Source: Barnesiella sp. WM24
GTDB lineage: Bacteria; Bacteroidota; Bacteroidia; Bacteroidales; Muribaculaceae
Assembly: GCF_004570975.1 (NCBI RefSeq)
Contig: NZ_SPPC01000002.1
Coordinates: forward strand, 62,001 to 126,000
Direction of reading: 5' to 3'
DNA: 64,000 bases
Notes under the pieces: model-generated
Database searches by the model: none
The model's input: only the letters and a program-made list of their open reading frames with translations
What the model was told of the DNA's origin: nothing
Program-made: the position numbers and the translations under genes
Shown here: piece by piece, positions 62,123 to 64,000 of the stretch
Layout: each line of letters opens with the position of its first letter
How positions within the stretch are numbered: position 1 is the stretch's first letter

Positions 62123-64000
62123 TCAATATACAAGCTCGAAGTCATCGAGACACATCACGCTACCCTTAGCTCCGGAGAAATAGTCACCGTATTTAGAGGC
62201 CGAAGCGACAATGACAAGATGGGTCGGGCGCACACTCTTCGCGCGGCTGTTATATTCAAGCGGTATCTCTACTTCCTGAAGAGTGCCGTCAGGTCCGAAA
62301 TTACCTGTCCATGACACTTCACCATAGGCAATTACCTCACTTCCGTTCCTGTCAAAGAGCTTGCGGTTATCAGGATTGGTCCTTATCTCGACAGCCTCGG
62401 TAGTCAACGCTACATACACCTGTCCGTGGTCAGTCCCCCCCTTAAATCCGTCCGGTACAAAAGCCTCATTGCCCGATTTTACCGTCACTCCGGAAGCAGG
62501 GCGATAATTGGCATAAAACCTCAACGACACAGGATGACTTCCATTGTAAGGACGACCGACCGACAACACGCCGTTGGTAACATCGGTTTCAACATACTCC
62601 CCGACAAAGATATTTCCTGCGGCGATTATTCTCGCTGCCTCATCAGAAGCAAGACGGGCGCAATATGAACCCGAATTAACCATGTCGGCTGACTTATCTG
62701 TAAGGACTTTATTTGCAGTAGCCGCACCCTCGTTTCCTGAACCCCAGAATGAAGCAGACTTGTTGCCCTCAGCCCAGGGAATAATCACATTCTTTTGACC
62801 AAACATTGTCTTTGCAGAATAAGTATTCCATGACTCAAAGCTTGCATTAGGAATGACGAAAGCCTCTTCGGTAGTGAAATATTTTGACTCCGAGATAAAA
62901 TCATCCACCGCAGCCTGATATTCATAGCGTGTGCCCGTCTTCAATCCGGTAAGCCTGAAGGTCATTACATTACCCGAAGCAGTGCCTTCAGCTGTAAGCC
63001 AGTCTTCAGTACCTTCCTCGCAATACCGCACCACAGGCACACCGGCATCCTGACTCACCACCTTGAGAGTGACAGTAGCGGAGGTTCCGGTTACGGCAAG
63101 CAGATTGTTGACATCAATGTCATCAAGCAACACAGGGTCAGCGTATACTATCGCGCTCTCTGTATTGGCGATGCTCAGCTCCTGTCTTACGATATTGTCG
63201 TTTTTGTCAACCGCCACGACAGGCACAATTATAGCTTCTTCCGACTTGGGAAGGGCGTTAAGCCACTTCGCGCGGAAATTGACATGATAGAGATGTACAC
63301 CGGTTTTCTCTTCTACGATCTCGTCAAAATCAACGCCCTTTGACGCGAGGTTATTTCTTACCGCCTCGCTGATATGGATAAGATCTACTACATCGACTTC
63401 TGCCGCAGCCCTCGACATAGTGCCGGCGGGCAGAGAAAGCTCAAGACTCTTCAACGCGCCATAGGACGCAACCGACACCACTTCATCCTCGAAATTGCCT
63501 TCAAGGTTGACTTTCTGAGTCTCGGTTCCGGTAACCGTAGGAACGCCCTCGATTACAATCTCGTCATTTATCAGCTCGAGATCCTCAATCTCAATCGTAA
63601 TGAATGCGCCTCCGCTTGTCTCACCGTTGTCGCCATATTTGAATGTAAGCCTGTACTCATGGGCACGCTTTACATTGGCTATGGTCCCGCTATAGCTGTG
63701 GGAATTTCCATCCATGTCGCTTGCCGAGATCTCATAGCGGATGTCGGTCTGGTTGACAGGCATCATGAAATATCCCATCTGCCCGTTGTCGACCTCAGCC
63801 TTTGTATATACAAGTGTCTTGTTGGTGTCACCGATGCCGAAAGTAACCGTGTAGTCATCAGCGATAACCGAGTTGTCCACACTGTTTTTGTCAACCGACA
63901 CAGCGACATTGGCTATCTTGCAATCAATCTGAACCTCAGGATTTGGCTGCGAGGCACCTACATCAAAGGTAGTGTAACCGGTGTAATACTTCTTGTCCCA
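62123..64000 (-). CDS. PCMD-domain surface protein, 5' end beyond the window
   Basis: The frame is open from the stop at 62123 to the right edge (at least 625 residues), continuing through WDKKYYTGYTTFDVGA without stop, so the GTG at 63901 is not the true start. N-terminal visible part resembles DUF4493 (VQIDCKIANVAVSVDKNS, GTIANVKRAHEYRLTFKYGDNG). A middle Ig/fibronectin-like region follows (VSQDAGVPVVRYCEEGTEDWLTAEG). The C-terminus is a PCMD domain: FESWNTYSAKT, GVLSVGRPYNGSHPVSLRFYANYRP, VYVALTTEAVEIRTNPDNRKLFD, IVASASKYGDYFSGAKGSVMCLDDFELVY. It is paralogous to the lipoprotein at 58.8 kb and heads the four-gene run visible here. Confidence 0.85.
   Translation of the reverse strand, partial: WDKKYYTGYTTFDVGASQPNPEVQIDCKIANVAVSVDKNSVDNSVIADDYTVTFGIGDTNKTLVYTKAEVDNGQMGYFMMPVNQTDIRYEISASDMDGNSHSYSGTIANVKRAHEYRLTFKYGDNGETSGGAFITIEIEDLELINDEIVIEGVPTVTGTETQKVNLEGNFEDEVVSVASYGALKSLELSLPAGTMSRAAAEVDVVDLIHISEAVRNNLASKGVDFDEIVEEKTGVHLYHVNFRAKWLNALPKSEEAIIVPVVAVDKNDNIVRQELSIANTESAIVYADPVLLDDIDVNNLLAVTGTSATVTLKVVSQDAGVPVVRYCEEGTEDWLTAEGTASGNVMTFRLTGLKTGTRYEYQAAVDDFISESKYFTTEEAFVIPNASFESWNTYSAKTMFGQKNVIIPWAEGNKSASFWGSGNEGAATANKVLTDKSADMVNSGSYCARLASDEAARIIAAGNIFVGEYVETDVTNGVLSVGRPYNGSHPVSLRFYANYRPASGVTVKSGNEAFVPDGFKGGTDHGQVYVALTTEAVEIRTNPDNRKLFDRNGSEVIAYGEVSWTGNFGPDGTLQEVEIPLEYNSRAKSVRPTHLVIVASASKYGDYFSGAKGSVMCLDDFELVY

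Overview
The window looks like the chromosome of a gut-type member of the Bacteroidales, most likely Muribaculaceae or a close relative. This rests on several signs. Promoters repeatedly show the Bacteroidetes pattern (TTTG, 19-20 bases, TAnnTTTG). Shine-Dalgarno sequences are largely absent. The gene families are typical of the phylum: an ExbB-ExbD-ExbD-TonB operon, Na+-NQR, a phosphoglycerate-mutase-like homoserine kinase in a thr operon, a Wzi-type outer-membrane protein, PCMD-domain lipoproteins, DUF5606, an EF-G paralogue, and the nusB-yajC-ybbR-coaE cluster. Genus-level assignment is an inference. I see no insertion sequence, prophage, CRISPR array or rRNA operon. The only tRNA gene is tRNA-Glu(CTC).

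Layout. 1-3.5 kb: end of an unknown gene, then the ExbB/ExbD/ExbD/TonB energy-transduction operon (minus strand). 3.8-9.8 kb: nqrABCDEF, the sodium-pumping NADH:quinone reductase. 9.9-14.8 kb: a 62-residue membrane protein overlapping dxs, then trkA and trkH (K+ uptake). 15-21.6 kb: gpmI, an ECF sigma factor with a coiled-coil membrane protein, an SPFH/NfeD pair, and the agmatine-to-putrescine pair aguB/aguA. 21.7-28.4 kb: a DUF4136 lipoprotein, prfA, a membrane protein with two tandem repeats, pyrF, and a TPR histidine kinase with a LytTR regulator. 28.7-35.3 kb: pgk, a PG_1098-like methyltransferase, smpB, a Yip1 protein, a DUF5606 protein and lon. 35.4-40.6 kb: the threonine operon thrA, homoserine kinase-like gene, thrC. 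40.6-47.1 kb: a small lipoprotein and Wzi-like barrel, a second ECF sigma operon, and a large macroglobulin/plug-like protein whose reading frame carries an in-frame TAG just after the signal peptide. 47.2-51.8 kb: an EF-G paralogue with altered GTPase motifs, then glpK/glpF. 51.9-58.1 kb: tRNA-Glu, rfbD, prfC, and nusB-yajC-ybbR-coaE. 58.2-64 kb: a four-helix-bundle protein behind a five-copy 9-bp tandem repeat, and a four-gene run of two PCMD lipoproteins and two paralogous beta-barrel proteins that continues past the right edge.

Most genes are core housekeeping. The less ordinary items are: the TAG-interrupted surface protein; a NusB with an apparently duplicated N-terminal region; the EF-G paralogue lacking the usual catalytic histidine; the 9-bp repeats beside the four-helix-bundle gene; the PCMD/barrel locus; a promoter whose -33 box lies in the loop of the preceding terminator; and two sigma-factor operons with unfamiliar membrane partners. 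No database search was possible, so family names rest on motif recognition and similarity from memory.
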